Assembly: GCF_008801605.1 (NCBI RefSeq)
Contig: NZ_VZPJ01000002.1
Location: forward strand, 434,001 to 498,000
DNA from: Pseudomonas brassicacearum subsp. brassicacearum
GTDB taxonomy: Bacteria; Pseudomonadota; Gammaproteobacteria; Pseudomonadales; Pseudomonadaceae
Reading direction: 5' to 3'
DNA: 64,000 nucleotides
The translations under genes and the position numbers were made by a program. A model generated the notes under the pieces. It was not told the origin of the DNA. It saw only the letters and a list, made by a program, of their open reading frames with translations, and ran no database searches. Of the stretch, positions 1-10,923 are shown one piece after another; position 1 is the stretch's first letter, and every line of letters starts with the position of its first letter.

Positions 1-102
1 GGCTTGGGATGGCGGCATGGTCAAAAAGTCTCGGTCGATAACCTCGCCATCCTGCCACGATCGACCGCTTACGCCAACGCAAAGGCGACCGCTTTGCGGT
101 CA

Positions 103-194
103 ATCGCGAGCAAGCTCGCTCCCACATGGGTTCTGCGTCGTGTGCACAATCGCAGGCAACCGATAATCCTGTGGGAGCGAGCTTGCTCGCGATG
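103..194. repeat. REP pair (inverted)
   Basis: Two REP palindromes face each other: one reading ATCGCGAGCAAGCTCGCTCC from 103 and one reading GTGGGAGCGAGCTTGCTCGC from 171. They lie just downstream of the last gene of the ABC transporter operon on the minus strand. A small GACCGC-TTT-GCGGTC hairpin (87-101) adjoins the left copy. The first 100 bases hold no gene that I can support. Confidence 0.85.
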
Positions 195-219
195 AGGCCA
201 GAGCCGGTAACGCAGATAC

Positions 220-957
220 TCAGGCTGCCGGCTCGACCATCCCGATAAAATTCGCCAGCTCCGCCGTCTGCGGATTGGCGAACAGCACCTTGGGATCGCC
301 CACCTCATGCACCTTGCCCTGGTGCATGAATACCAGCTTGTCGCCGACTTCCCGGGCAAAACGCATTTCATGGGTGACCATGATCAGCGTCATGCCTTCC
401 TTGGCCAATTGGCGCACCACGCTGAGCACTTCATTGACCAGCTCCGGGTCCAGGGCCGAGGTGATTTCGTCGCACAGCAGCACCTTCGGCGACATCGCCA
501 GCGCCCGGGCAATCGCGACCCGTTGTTGCTGGCCACCAGACAAGCGGTCCGGGAAGGCATCGAATTTCTCGCCAAGCCCGACCCGTTCCAGCATCTGCCG
601 CGCCAGCACGGCCGCCTTGGCCTTGGGCACTTTTTGCACAACTTGCGGCGCGAGCATGACGTTCTCGCCCACCGTCAGGTGCGGGAACAGGTTGAACTGC
701 TGGAACACCATTCCGACTTTCTGCCGCAGGCTGCGCAGGTCGGCGCGGGCCGCATCGAGGTATTCGCCGTCGACTTCGATCACGCCGTCGTTGATCGATT
801 CCAATCCATTGAGGGTGCGCAGCAAGGTGGATTTGCCCGAGCCGCTGCGGCCGATGATCGCCACCACCTGGCCTTCCTCGACACTCAGGTCGATGCCTTT
901 GAGCACGTGATGATCGCCGTAGTATTTATGCAGGGCGGTAATTCTAAGCAGAGGCAT
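220..957 (-). CDS. Amino-acid-type ABC transporter ATPase
   Basis: ATPase subunit, 245 residues, of a polar amino acid uptake (HAAT/PAAT) importer; it would hydrolyse ATP at the inner face of the cytoplasmic membrane. Walker A GRSGSGKST is at residues 36-44, the Q-loop MVFQQFNLFPHL at about 83, the signature LSGGQ at 139-143 and Walker B VLLCDE at 159-164, followed by ITSALDPELV, which is typical of this subfamily. The start at 957 has a strong AAGGAG site; a longer reading to 1035 would run into the permease gene and lacks family similarity. It overlaps the upstream permease by 14 bp and is the last gene of the operon. The substrate cannot be told from sequence. Confidence 0.93.
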   Translation of the reverse strand: MPLLRITALHKYYGDHHVLKGIDLSVEEGQVVAIIGRSGSGKSTLLRTLNGLESINDGVIEVDGEYLDAARADLRSLRQKVGMVFQQFNLFPHLTVGENVMLAPQVVQKVPKAKAAVLARQMLERVGLGEKFDAFPDRLSGGQQQRVAIARALAMSPKVLLCDEITSALDPELVNEVLSVVRQLAKEGMTLIMVTHEMRFAREVGDKLVFMHQGKVHEVGDPKVLFANPQTAELANFIGMVEPAA

Positions 958-1594
958 GCAGTCTCCTTTCCAGGTAGCGCGCACTGAGGGACAAGGGGTA
1001 GCAGAGCAGGAAATAGCCGAGGGCGACCAGGCCATAGACCATGAACGGCTCGAACGTGGCGTTGGCGAGCATGCCGCCGGTCTTGGTCAGTTCGGTAAAG
1101 CCAATGATCGAGGTCACGGCCGTGCCCTTGACCACTTGCACCGAAAAGCCCACGGTCGGCGCCACGGCGATGCGCAGGGCCTGGGGCAGGATCACGTAGC
1201 GCAACTGCTCCAGCGGGTTGAGGGCCAGGCTCGCCGAGGCTTCCCACTGGCCGTGGGAAATCGAGTCGACACAACCGCGCCAGATCTCCGCCAGGTAGGC
1301 GCTGGTAAACAGCGTCAAGGCAATCGCCGCCGCCATCCAGGGGGAAATCTCCACCCCGGCCAGGGCCACGCCGAAGAACACCAGGAACAGCTGCATCAAC
1401 AGCGGTGTGCCTTGGAACAGCTCAATGTAGGTACGGGCGATATTGCGGGGCAGGGCGCTCTTGGAGATGCGCAACACCATGATCAGCAAGCCGATCACGC
1501 CGCCACCGATAAACGCCACCAGCGACAGCGCCAGGGTCCATTGCAGGCCGGTGAGCAGGTTGCGCACCACGTCCCAGAAAGTGAAATCGCTCAT
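944..1594 (-). CDS. Amino-acid ABC transporter permease
   Basis: Inner-membrane permease of 216 residues, HisM/GlnP family, with about five hydrophobic segments. It carries the EAA-type loop (EASASLALNPLEQLRYVILPQ, shortened here to its core around residue 130) that docks on the ATPase. The start at 1594 overlaps the stop of the preceding permease by 4 bp, so translation is probably coupled. A longer in-frame reading to 2131 runs through the other permease gene in a wrong frame and is rejected. It likely forms a heterodimer with the product of 1591-2271. Confidence 0.92.
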   Translation of the reverse strand: MSDFTFWDVVRNLLTGLQWTLALSLVAFIGGGVIGLLIMVLRISKSALPRNIARTYIELFQGTPLLMQLFLVFFGVALAGVEISPWMAAAIALTLFTSAYLAEIWRGCVDSISHGQWEASASLALNPLEQLRYVILPQALRIAVAPTVGFSVQVVKGTAVTSIIGFTELTKTGGMLANATFEPFMVYGLVALGYFLLCYPLSLSARYLERRLHASA

Positions 1595-2271
1595 CGGCCG
1601 CTCCCGTTGCTGCTCTTGTACAGGCAGCGGCGACCCACCCAGTTCAGGAACTGGCGGATCAACAGCGCCATGCACAAGTAGATGAGCGTGGTCAGCGCAT
1701 AGGTTTCGAAGGCGCGGAAGTTGCGCGACTGGATGAAGTTGGCGGCAAAGCTCAACTCTTCGGTGGCGATCTGCGAGCAGACCGCCGAGCCGAGCATCAC
1801 GATGATGATCTGGCTGCTCAACGCCGGCCAGACCTTGCCCAGTGCCGGCAGCAGCACCACATGGCGGAAGGCCTCGAAACGGCTCATCGCCAGGGCCGCG
1901 GCGGCTTCCAGTTGCCCCCGCGGGATCGCCTGGATGCCGGCGCGGATGATCTCGGTGGAGTAGGCGCCGAGGTTGATCACCATCGCCAATACCGCCGCCT
2001 GCCATTCGGAAATCTGCAGGCCCAGGGACGGCAAGCCGAAGAAGATGAAAAATAGCTGCACCAGGAACGGTGTGTTGCGGATCAACTCCACGTACACGCC
2101 GAAGATCGCCGCGAACGGGCGAATGTTCCACGCCCGCACCACGGCCCCGACGATGCCCAGGCTGACCCCGAGCAACGTACCGATGGCCGTCAGTTCCAGG
2201 GTGAACAGCGCGCCGCGCAACAGCAGCTCGGTGTTTTGCACCACCGGCAGAAAATCGAACTGATAAGCCAT
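1591..2271 (-). CDS. Amino-acid ABC transporter permease
   Basis: Second permease of the importer, 226 residues, HisQ/GlnQ-type fold with several membrane segments and a cytoplasmic EAA-like loop (AAAALAMSRFEAFRHVVLLP) that contacts the ATPase. It begins 21 bp after the stop of the binding-protein gene and overlaps the next permease by 4 bp. Two permeases of similar length in tandem are usual for polar amino acid importers. No unusual feature is seen. Confidence 0.92.
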   Translation of the reverse strand: MAYQFDFLPVVQNTELLLRGALFTLELTAIGTLLGVSLGIVGAVVRAWNIRPFAAIFGVYVELIRNTPFLVQLFFIFFGLPSLGLQISEWQAAVLAMVINLGAYSTEIIRAGIQAIPRGQLEAAAALAMSRFEAFRHVVLLPALGKVWPALSSQIIIVMLGSAVCSQIATEELSFAANFIQSRNFRAFETYALTTLIYLCMALLIRQFLNWVGRRCLYKSSNGSGR

Positions 2272-2292
2272 GCTCAGCCTCTCAAGCGACGA

Positions 2293-3078
2293 TCAGAGAT
2301 CGGCCGGCAGCGGCTGCTTGAGCCAGGTCTGGGAGTTTTTCTCCAGGCTGCCATCGGTCTTGGCGGTGGCGAGGATCTGGTTGACCTTGTCCAATAGCGC
2401 CGGCTCGTTCTTGTTCACGCCTATGTACACCGGCGAGTCCTTGAGTTTTACCTTCAGCGCTGGAACACGCTTGGGGTTGCGTTCGCTGATGGCGACCATC
2501 ACCACGTTGCCGCTGGCGATCAGGTCCACTTGACCGGCCAGGTAGGCGGCGATGGTCGAGTTGTTGTCTTCGAAGCGCTTGATGGTGGTGCCTTCGGGGG
2601 CGACCTTGGTCAGTTCGATGTCTTCGATGGCGCCACGGGTGACGCTGATGGTCTTGCCCTTGAGGTCGTCCAGGTTGTTGATGGCGGCGTCAGGCGGACC
2701 GAACACGGCCAGGTAGAACGGCGCGTAGGCACTGGAGAAGTCGATGACCTTTTCCCGCTCCGGGTTCTTGCCCAGGCTGGAAATCACCAGGTCGACCTTG
2801 CCGGTGGTCAGGAAGGGGATGCGGTTGGTGCTGTTGACCGGCGTCAGTTCAAGCTTGACCTTGAGCTGGTCGGCCAACAGTTTTGCAGTGTCGATGTCCA
2901 GGCCGCGGGGTTTCATGTCCGGGCCTACCGAACCGAATGGAGGGAAGTCCTGGGGCACGGCAACCTTGAGGGTGCCACGCTTGACCACGTCTTCCAGGCC
3001 ATCGGCGTGGGCGGGTAGCTGACAGAGCATCAGGCTGGCAAACAGGGCTGTGAGCAGGGCGCTGCAACGCTGAATCAT
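2293..3078 (-). CDS. Amino-acid ABC transporter substrate-binding protein
   Basis: Periplasmic binding protein of SBP family 3, 261 residues. A signal peptide ends near residue 25 (LPAHA, then DG). The mature protein begins with the family pattern GTLKVAVPQDFPPFG and continues with the two-lobe signatures DIDTAKLLADQL and GKVDLVISSLGKNPER. I chose the start at 3078 because it gives a proper signal peptide and a GGAGA site; the reading can be extended to 3222 only through unlikely sequence. First gene of the operon, divergent from the GntR-type regulator at 3333. The ligand is unknown, perhaps an amino acid or related compound. Confidence 0.92.
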   Translation of the reverse strand: MIQRCSALLTALFASLMLCQLPAHADGLEDVVKRGTLKVAVPQDFPPFGSVGPDMKPRGLDIDTAKLLADQLKVKLELTPVNSTNRIPFLTTGKVDLVISSLGKNPEREKVIDFSSAYAPFYLAVFGPPDAAINNLDDLKGKTISVTRGAIEDIELTKVAPEGTTIKRFEDNNSTIAAYLAGQVDLIASGNVVMVAISERNPKRVPALKVKLKDSPVYIGVNKNEPALLDKVNQILATAKTDGSLEKNSQTWLKQPLPADL

Positions 3079-3190
3079 GGCGAATCTCCGCAATCGGTGA
3101 TGTGATTTCTGCGTTCGGACAGAGCACAGGCCATGCCAAGGCGACTTTTCAGCGGGCCAAGCCACGGTTTTGCTGGTGGGGAGCGGTCTT

Positions 3191-3205
3191 ACTGGTCTGA
3201 ACAGT
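3191..3205. promoter_or_regulatory. FadR-type operator in the divergent promoter
   Basis: The 15-mer ACTGGTCTGAACAGT is an inverted repeat with only two mismatched pairs besides the central base. Its half site TGGTC-N-GA resembles the TGGT...ACCA type operators of FadR-subfamily GntR regulators. It lies in the 254-bp gap between the ABC operon and the regulator gene, where an autoregulator would bind. Confidence 0.55.
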
Positions 3206-3332
3206 CGTGGCATTTTTCGCACCGTTATCGGGCGTCGGTATTTGTCGCCGAACCCTGCTGGGGCACGACTTGCCGGGCGCGGCGAATAGATTTACAACTA
3301 GCCGCTCACTGGCCCGGTTCGTCTTAAAAATC

Positions 3333-4040
3333 ATGAATTCCATCGCTCGCGCCGTTCCTGAAGTGGCCCTGCAAGCCATCCGCAAATTGATTGTCGATGA
3401 AGGCTTCGGCCCGGGCGATGCGTTGCCGTCGCAACGGGACCTGGCGCTGCAATTGGGGGTGAGTCGGGCGTCGCTGCGCGAAGCGCTGTCATCCCTCAGT
3501 GCCCTGGGCATGATCAGCGTGCAGCCGGGCAAGGGGGTTTTCGTGCAGGCCCCGGTAGAGGCCCCGCGCAGCGAATCGGCGCCGGGCTGGCCGTTCGCGG
3601 CCCAGGCCTCGCCAGTGGATATCTTCCAGTTGCGCTACGCCCTGGAGGGTTTCGCGGCGGGGTTGGCGGCGGTGACCCTCAGCGCCGATGAGCTGGACAC
3701 GCTGCAAGACAATGTCGAAGCCATGCGCCGTGAACTGAAGATCGGCGATTTCGACGCCGCCGCGCGGCTGGATTTCGAATTTCATCGGCGAATCCTGTTG
3801 GCCAGCGGCAATCAGGCGATGCTGAGCATCCTTACTGCCAGCGCCGACATCTTCCTGGAAAGCCAGAAACTACCGTTCATCAGGGCGGAGCGGGCGATGG
3901 AAACCTGGCAGGAGCATCGCAAGATCCTTCGCGCCCTGGCTCGTCGGGCTTCAGGCGCTGCGCAAAAAGCCATGCAGGAACATGTACGTAACGCTGCACT
4001 GCGTACCGGGATTTCCTTCGTCGCCCCCGCGGCTTCGTGA
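3333..4040 (+). CDS. FadR-subfamily GntR transcriptional regulator
   Basis: DNA-binding regulator of 235 residues. An N-terminal winged helix-turn-helix (about residues 10-75, with LPSQRDLALQLGVSRASLREAL and the wing GKGVFV) is followed by an FCD effector domain. The metal-site type residues of FCD domains are present: LDFEFHRRIL, EHRKIL and EHVRNA. The start at 3333 gives the normal GntR N-terminus; an extension to 3207 is non-conserved and would cover the operator at 3191-3205 only in part. The neighbouring divergent ABC importer is the likely target, with its solute as effector; that is inference. Confidence 0.9.
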   Translation: MNSIARAVPEVALQAIRKLIVDEGFGPGDALPSQRDLALQLGVSRASLREALSSLSALGMISVQPGKGVFVQAPVEAPRSESAPGWPFAAQASPVDIFQLRYALEGFAAGLAAVTLSADELDTLQDNVEAMRRELKIGDFDAAARLDFEFHRRILLASGNQAMLSILTASADIFLESQKLPFIRAERAMETWQEHRKILRALARRASGAAQKAMQEHVRNAALRTGISFVAPAAS

Positions 4041-4161
4041 CCTCGGCCATACCCAAAGCCATCGACCGCCATAGCGAGACTCAATCAACTGCGGCTTCCT
4101 GAACCCGGGAAGGGCCGCTATGATGGGCCACGTTTTTTTGCTGACAACCCCGGAGATTTCC

Positions 4162-4491
4162 ATGAGCAGCGATCTGATCAAACACGTTAGCGACGCTAGC
4201 TTCGAGGCTGACGTACTCAAGGCCGAAGGCGCGGTACTGGTCGACTATTGGGCTGAGTGGTGCGGTCCCTGCAAAATGATTGCCCCGGTCCTGGACGAGA
4301 TTGCCGAGACCTACAAAGGCAAGCTGACCGTTGCCAAGCTGAACATCGACGAAAACCAGGAGACTCCGGCCAAGCACGGCGTACGTGGTATCCCGACCCT
4401 GATGCTGTTCAAGAACGGCAACGTCGAAGCCACCAAAGTGGGTGCGCTGTCGAAGTCGCAACTGGCTGCTTTCCTCGACGCCAACATCTAA
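4162..4491 (+). CDS. trxA: Thioredoxin 1
   Basis: Cytoplasmic disulfide reductase of 109 residues, the normal length. The active site WCGPC is at residues 33-37, and the conserved cis-proline segment [11 protein letters not shown] is present. Start at 4162 fits the family; an in-frame ATG at 4120 would add 14 residues and overlaps the likely -10 element TATGAT (4119-4124). Followed by an intrinsic terminator and then rho, the usual pseudomonad and enteric order. Confidence 0.98.
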   Translation: MSSDLIKHVSDASFEADVLKAEGAVLVDYWAEWCGPCKMIAPVLDEIAETYKGKLTVAKLNIDENQETPAKHGVRGIPTLMLFKNGNVEATKVGALSKSQLAAFLDANI

Positions 4492-4510
4492 GCGCCGAAT
4501 GCCACTGGAA

Positions 4511-4537
4511 AAGCCCCGCAAATCGCGGGGCTTTTTC
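4511..4537 (+). terminator. trxA terminator
   Basis: Hairpin AGCCCCGC (4512-4519) and GCGGGGCT (4525-4532) with a short A-rich loop and a run of five T ending the trxA transcript. Confidence 0.9.
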
Positions 4538-4732
4538 GTTATTCGGGGCTAGACGCTTGCAAACCCAGGTGGTACATTCGGCCCCGCACTGGTTTCTCCA
4601 TTGCCCCCTGCAAGCCGTCGCCGACGCTCTCCTTTCGAATAAGTACGCGATCCTGTCGCCTTCTCCGCGGCGCGGCCTCATTAAGCCAAAAGCTTAATTT
4701 CCCCCCTCCATAAATGATTACGTCATTCCTAT
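4538..4732 (+). promoter_or_regulatory. rho leader region
   Basis: A 195-bp gap before rho, rich in C and T, without a coding frame. It holds a small hairpin ATTAAGC-CAAAA-GCTTAAT (4680-4698) followed by TTTCCCCCC, and no clear Shine-Dalgarno before the rho ATG. In enterobacteria rho is autoregulated by Rho-dependent termination in its leader; a long C-rich untranslated leader here is compatible with that. The mechanism is inferred. Confidence 0.45.
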
Positions 4733-5992
<1,260 letters not shown>

Positions 5993-6014
5993 CACGAAGC
6001 AACGCTTCAAAAAA

Positions 6015-6048
6015 AGAGCGCCCTGAATAGGGGCGCTCTTTTTTTTGC
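6015..6048 (+). terminator. rho terminator
   Basis: Hairpin AGAGCGCCC (6015-6023) and GGGCGCTCT (6031-6039) with a 7-base loop, followed by a run of eight further T residues. A strong intrinsic terminator. Confidence 0.93.
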
Positions 6049-6131
6049 TGAAGTTTGTATCAAAATCGACACTTTTAAAGGCCGGCAGTGTCCTTGCTGT
6101 TGGCATTGTATATTTCAAGGCAAGGAGCGTT

Positions 6132-8087
6132 ATGCACACATTTGGCAATCGCCGTGATATCGACGGCTTGAGGGCCTTGGCTGTTATCCCGGTGGTGTTG
6201 TTTCATTTCGGCTTCAGCACGTTCAGCGGCGGCTTTGTCGGCGTCGATGTCTTCTTTGTCATTTCCGGGTTCCTGATAACCAGCATCCTGTTCCGTGAAA
6301 TCAGTGCGCAGCGTTTCAGCTTCGTCGATTTCTGGGCCCGACGTGCGCGACGTATCCTTCCGGCTTTGAGCCTGGTGCTGTTGGTAACCTTGGCATTGGG
6401 CTGGGCGCTGCTGACGGCAAAGGACTTTTCGGAACTTGGCCGGACGGTTCGTTATCAGTCGCTGTTCATTTCAAACATCTTGTTCATGCGTGAAGACGGC
6501 TACTTCGAGCCGGCATCTGACCTGAAGCCACTGCTTCATACCTGGTCATTGGCTGTCGAGGAGCAGTACTACATTTTCTTTCCGTTGCTGATGGTGGTGT
6601 TGATGCGTCAAGTCCGTCATTGGCGCTGGATGCTGTTTGCCGTCTTGCTGATTTCCTTCGGGCTGAACATCGCTTACATCGACCGCAAGCCCGACGTCGC
6701 TTTTTTCTCGTTGCCGACACGTGCCTGGGAGCTGTTGTGCGGTGCGATGCTCGCGGTATTGCCCACCTCCAGACACGCTGTGAGGCCGTGGCTCTATCAG
6801 TTGGCGGGTGTGGCCGGGTTGGCGGCGGTGCTGCTGGCTGTTTTCACCTTTGACAGGACCACGACGTTCCCGGGTTGGGCCGCTCTACTGCCTGTTCTCG
6901 GCGCCACCGCGCTGATCTGGTCCGGGGCGCAGGGTTCGACCTGGGTCGCTCAACTGCTCGGTGCCAGGGTGCTCGTCTGGATTGGTTTGATTTCCTATTC
7001 CCTTTACCTGTGGCATTGGCCGGTCTATGTCTATGCCAATGCTGTTTCCATCGACGGTATCGAGCATCTGGAGGCGCTGGGCTGGATGCTGCTGGCGTTG
7101 AGTCTTGCCTGGCTGAGCTGGCGCTTCGTCGAACTTCCGTTTCGTGAGAAACGCTTGCTGCCCGGACGCAAACCTGTGTTGGTAGGAGGCTTGCTGGCGA
7201 TGGTTGCCCTGGCGGTGACAGGCTCGGTGGTGCGTTCGGCGGATGGCTTTCCACAACGCCTTACCGGCAAGGCGCTGGAATATGCGCAGGCGCTGGATTG
7301 GAAGGCCGGGCAGATGGAATGCATGCTGGTGACCTCGGACAAGAGTCTGGACAAGGCGTGCCTGATTGGCGGGAACAAAGAAACCCCGGCGACTCAACTG
7401 TTCTGGGGTGACAGCCATGCCGCGGCGTTATTGCCGGCGATTGAAGATAACGCCACACGTGAGGGGCGCCCGGTATGGCTCTACAGCATGAGCGCCTGCC
7501 CGCCGATCCTGAGCGACGATCTGCGTCAGCGTTGCAGGGATTTTAACGAAAACACCATGGAGCAGGTTCGCCGCCTGCAGATCAAGGATGTGGTGCTGGC
7601 TTCCAATTGGAGTCTTTACGTCTACGGTCGCGAGGATGGCGACAAGAAGGTGTTGCTCAACCCTCGTGACAACAGGGTCGAGGCCGAGGCGCGTATGGCT
7701 ACGGCGCTCAAGGCACGGGTGGCAATGTTGAGGGAGGCGGGCGTGCAAGTGTGGTTGTTCAAGGAAGTCCCGTTGCAGCGCAAGGGGGCTATCAGTCGAT
7801 TGACCAGCCTGGCCCGTGTCGGGCGTTCAGCCGAGGGGTTGGGGCGTCCACTCCAGGAACACTTGGCACGCCAGGGGTTTCTAAGTGCCTTGTTCGATTC
7901 GATGAGCGCTGCCGATCCGGGTGTGCATGTCATCGACCCGACCCCGCTGATGTGTTCGGGTCAAATCTGCAGCATAGAGGTCAACGGCTATTCTCAGTAC
8001 AGGGACGAGGATCATCTGTCTGACCTTGGCAGCGCCCGGCTGAGTCCATTGTTTACCCCAATGCTGCTGGGTACGACTGACAATTGA
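6132..8087 (+). CDS. OafA/YrhL-type membrane acyltransferase with C-terminal SGNH domain
   Basis: Predicted O-acetyltransferase of 651 residues that would modify a surface polysaccharide. The N-terminal acyltransferase-3 domain (about 1-370) starts with the typical [20 protein letters not shown], the active His being residue 25, followed by the motif [17 protein letters not shown] and about ten membrane helices. A periplasmic SGNH hydrolase-like domain follows: block I FWGDSH (GDSH at 426-429) and the C-terminal Asp-x-x-His type block DEDHLSD (His 628). Both catalytic sites appear intact. The start at 6132 has an AAGGAG site. It stands alone between rho and ubiD, so the glycan acceptor cannot be inferred from neighbours. 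Confidence 0.9.
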   Translation: MHTFGNRRDIDGLRALAVIPVVLFHFGFSTFSGGFVGVDVFFVISGFLITSILFREISAQRFSFVDFWARRARRILPALSLVLLVTLALGWALLTAKDFSELGRTVRYQSLFISNILFMREDGYFEPASDLKPLLHTWSLAVEEQYYIFFPLLMVVLMRQVRHWRWMLFAVLLISFGLNIAYIDRKPDVAFFSLPTRAWELLCGAMLAVLPTSRHAVRPWLYQLAGVAGLAAVLLAVFTFDRTTTFPGWAALLPVLGATALIWSGAQGSTWVAQLLGARVLVWIGLISYSLYLWHWPVYVYANAVSIDGIEHLEALGWMLLALSLAWLSWRFVELPFREKRLLPGRKPVLVGGLLAMVALAVTGSVVRSADGFPQRLTGKALEYAQALDWKAGQMECMLVTSDKSLDKACLIGGNKETPATQLFWGDSHAAALLPAIEDNATREGRPVWLYSMSACPPILSDDLRQRCRDFNENTMEQVRRLQIKDVVLASNWSLYVYGREDGDKKVLLNPRDNRVEAEARMATALKARVAMLREAGVQVWLFKEVPLQRKGAISRLTSLARVGRSAEGLGRPLQEHLARQGFLSALFDSMSAADPGVHVIDPTPLMCSGQICSIEVNGYSQYRDEDHLSDLGSARLSPLFTPMLLGTTDN

Positions 8088-8166
8088 TCGCGGCCATGCA
8101 TGCTCGGGCTGCTGTTTGGACGTTAGAGCAGGTAGGATGTACGCCTATTTTCGGGGTGGCATCTCA

Positions 8167-9633
8167 ATGAAATTCAAGGATCTTCGGGATTTCGTGCAGC
8201 AGCTTGAGCAGCGCGGCGAGTTGAAACGCATCCAGGTTCCGATCTCTCCAGTGCTGGAGATGACGGAAGTCTGCGACCGCACGCTTCGGGCCAAAGGCCC
8301 GGCGCTGTTGTTCGAAAACCCGACGGGCTACGACATTCCGGTCTTGGGCAACCTGTTCGGCACGCCGGAGCGCGTGGCCATGGGCATGGGCGCCGAAGCC
8401 GTCAGCGAACTGCGCGAAATCGGCAAGCTACTGGCGTTCCTCAAGGAGCCCGAGCCGCCCAAAGGCCTGAAGGACGCTTGGTCCAAACTGCCGATTTTCC
8501 GCAAGATCATTTCCATGGCGCCGAAAGTCGTCAAGGACGCGGTTTGCCAGGAAGTGGTGATCGAGGGCGACGATGTCGACCTGGCCATGCTCCCGGTGCA
8601 GACCTGCTGGCCGGGCGACGTGGCGCCGCTGATCACCTGGGGCCTGACCGTTACCAAAGGCCCGAACAAGGATCGCCAGAACCTGGGCATCTATCGTCAG
8701 CAGGTGATTGGCCGCAACAAGGTCATCATGCGCTGGCTGAGCCATCGGGGCGGTGCGCTGGACTACCGTGAGTGGTGTGAAAAACACCCCGGCCAGCCAT
8801 TCCCGGTGTCGGTGGCCCTGGGCGCGGACCCGGCGACTATCCTCGGCGCCGTCACGCCGGTGCCCGACAGCCTCTCCGAATATGCGTTCGCCGGCCTGTT
8901 GCGAGGCAACCGCACCGAGCTGGTGAAATGCCGCGGCAACGACCTGCAAGTGCCGGCCACCGCCGAGATCATCCTCGAAGGGGTGATCCATCCTGGTGAA
9001 ATGGCTGATGAAGGTCCGTACGGCGACCACACCGGTTACTACAACGAAGTTGACAGCTTCCCGGTGTTCACCGTCGAGCGCATCACCCATCGGATCAAGC
9101 CGATTTACCACAGCACCTACACCGGTCGTCCGCCCGATGAGCCGGCTATTCTGGGGGTGGCGTTGAACGAAGTGTTCGTGCCGATCCTGCAGAAGCAGTT
9201 TCCGGAAATCACCGATTTCTATTTGCCGCCGGAAGGCTGTTCGTATCGCATGGCCGTGGTGACCATGAAGAAGTCGTATCCGGGGCATGCCAAGCGGGTG
9301 ATGCTCGGTGTCTGGTCGTTTTTGCGACAGTTCATGTACACCAAGTTCGTTATCGTCACCGACGACGATATCAACGCACGGGACTGGAACGACGTGATCT
9401 GGGCCATCACCACGCGCATGGACCCCAAGCGCGACACGGTGATGATCGAGAATACGCCGATCGACTACCTCGACTTCGCCTCGCCGGTGTCCGGCCTGGG
9501 GTCGAAGATGGGGCTCGATGCCACGCATAAATGGCCCGGTGAAACCACCCGTGAGTGGGGCCGGGTTATCGTCAAGGATGAGGCCGTTACCCAACGGATC
9601 GATGCCATCTGGAATCAGTTAGGAATAGATTGA
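8167..9633 (+). CDS. ubiD: 4-hydroxy-3-polyprenylbenzoate decarboxylase
   Basis: Prenyl-FMN-dependent decarboxylase of ubiquinone synthesis, 488 residues, close to the E. coli enzyme. Recognised by [19 protein letters not shown] at the N-terminus, the cofactor-site segments [18 protein letters not shown] ([13 protein letters not shown]) and [19 protein letters not shown], and the C-terminal [18 protein letters not shown]. The start at 8167 is the family start; upstream in-frame codons to 8116 are not conserved. It overlaps the next gene by 4 bp, implying one transcript with the flavin-type reductase. The cofactor synthase UbiX is not in this window. Confidence 0.97.
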   Translation: MKFKDLRDFVQQLEQRGELKRIQVPISPVLEMTEVCDRTLRAKGPALLFENPTGYDIPVLGNLFGTPERVAMGMGAEAVSELREIGKLLAFLKEPEPPKGLKDAWSKLPIFRKIISMAPKVVKDAVCQEVVIEGDDVDLAMLPVQTCWPGDVAPLITWGLTVTKGPNKDRQNLGIYRQQVIGRNKVIMRWLSHRGGALDYREWCEKHPGQPFPVSVALGADPATILGAVTPVPDSLSEYAFAGLLRGNRTELVKCRGNDLQVPATAEIILEGVIHPGEMADEGPYGDHTGYYNEVDSFPVFTVERITHRIKPIYHSTYTGRPPDEPAILGVALNEVFVPILQKQFPEITDFYLPPEGCSYRMAVVTMKKSYPGHAKRVMLGVWSFLRQFMYTKFVIVTDDDINARDWNDVIWAITTRMDPKRDTVMIENTPIDYLDFASPVSGLGSKMGLDATHKWPGETTREWGRVIVKDEAVTQRIDAIWNQLGID

Positions 9634-10601
9634 TGCGTGTAACCTTGCAGCCTTCCGGGGCGGTGCTGGAGATCCGGCCCGCCGAGCGGATTCTCGATGG
9701 CGCGCGGCGCCTGGGCTATGAATGCCCGCAAAGCTGCCGTAACGGCAACTGCCATGTCTGTGGCGCGTTGTTGGTGGAAGGCCGCGTGGAGCAGGCGGGC
9801 GAGGTGCGCGATCATGGTGAGATCTTCACGTGCATCGCCGAGCCGCTGGAGGACTGCGTGGTGTTGTGGGATGGCGTGCTGTCGCCGGGTGAGCTACCGG
9901 TACGCAACCTGGCGTGCCAGGTGGTCGAGTGCGCCGACGTGGGGGGCGATGTCTGGCGCGTGCACCTGCGTGCGCCGGCCGGCAAGCCGCCGCGCTATCA
10001 CGCCGGGCAGTACCTGATGATCGAACGGGAAAACGGCGAAAAATCGGCCTTCTCCCTGGCCTCGGCACCACATTCGGGGCGCGAGCTGCAATTACACGTA
10101 TTGGTGCGCGAAAGCAGTGCACAAGCCCTGCTGGAGCAACTGCGACGCAACCCCAGCGTGCGTATCGAGATGCCTTTTGGCGACACGCATTTGTCCGAAC
10201 TGCCGGACGGACCGTTGGTGTTGATCGCCGCCGGAACCGGCATGGCGCAGATGCACAGCCTGATCGAGCATTGCCGGGCAGCGGGTTTCAAGCACCCGGT
10301 GCACCTGTATTGGGGTGTGCGGCGGCCGGAAGATTTCTATGAAATCGAGCATTGGGACGAATGGAAAAAACTGCCGAACCTGTTCCTGCATAAAGTCGTC
10401 AGCGACTTGTGCGGCTGGGAAGGGCGCTGCGGGATGCTCCACGAAGCCGTGTGCGAGGACATCAGCGATCTTTCCGGCGTGCACGTCTACGCCAGCGGCT
10501 CGCCGGCCATGATCTACGCCACGCTCGATGCGCTGGTGGAAGCCGGCATGGACGCCCATCAAATGCGCGCCGACGTGTTTGCGTATGCGCCGCGGGCTTG
10601 A
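9630..10601 (+). CDS. 2Fe-2S ferredoxin-NAD(P)H reductase (CDP-6-deoxyglucoseen reductase-like)
   Basis: Electron-transfer flavoprotein of 323 residues. An N-terminal plant-type 2Fe-2S domain (about 1-88) has the ligand pattern CRNGNCHVC plus FTCIAE. It is followed by an FAD domain ([19 protein letters not shown]) and an NAD(P)H domain ([32 protein letters not shown]). This is the layout of CDP-6-deoxy-delta-3,4-glucoseen reductases and of oxygenase reductases. Its start codon overlaps the ubiD stop, so it is probably translationally coupled to ubiD; a link to reduced flavin supply is plausible but unproven. It is not ubiB. Confidence 0.85.
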   Translation: MMRVTLQPSGAVLEIRPAERILDGARRLGYECPQSCRNGNCHVCGALLVEGRVEQAGEVRDHGEIFTCIAEPLEDCVVLWDGVLSPGELPVRNLACQVVECADVGGDVWRVHLRAPAGKPPRYHAGQYLMIERENGEKSAFSLASAPHSGRELQLHVLVRESSAQALLEQLRRNPSVRIEMPFGDTHLSELPDGPLVLIAAGTGMAQMHSLIEHCRAAGFKHPVHLYWGVRRPEDFYEIEHWDEWKKLPNLFLHKVVSDLCGWEGRCGMLHEAVCEDISDLSGVHVYASGSPAMIYATLDALVEAGMDAHQMRADVFAYAPRA

Positions 10602-10923
10602 GCCACTCTTGAAATTTGCCTGAGGTCTGCTTTTGTGGCGAGGGAATTTCCGCTTTGTGGGAGCAAGGCTTGCCCGCGAAACAGGCAACTTGGTCTCTGA
10701 AAGACCGCATCGCTCTCATCGCGGGCAAGCCTTGATCCCACAGGGTTATAGGCCTGACGATATATCTATTCGATATTTAGCGTGCGCACTAGATGTCGTT
10801 AAGGTATATGCCAACATCGTAGGCAGGAGTGGCATCCAACTTGCCTTGATCTCTATGTGCGCCAGCATCATGACGGCGCGCGACCGAACTCTTTGACCCG
10901 CGAGGAGCCAAACGCTACCGGCC
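10602..10923. repeat. Intergenic region with REP pair
   Basis: A 322-bp gap. It contains an inverted REP pair of the GTGGGAGCAAGGCTTGCCCG type at 10657-10680 and 10718-10742, which probably folds into one long hairpin. The remaining stretch 10745-10923 is AT-richer and holds the promoter of the next gene; I see no gene in it. Confidence 0.8.

Noticed and set aside
4..195. Small frame of 63 residues at the window start
   Set aside because: It runs through REP palindromes and has no ribosome site.
944..2131. A 395-residue fused permease
   Set aside because: The first part is a wrong-frame reading of the neighbouring permease; the true gene starts at 1594.
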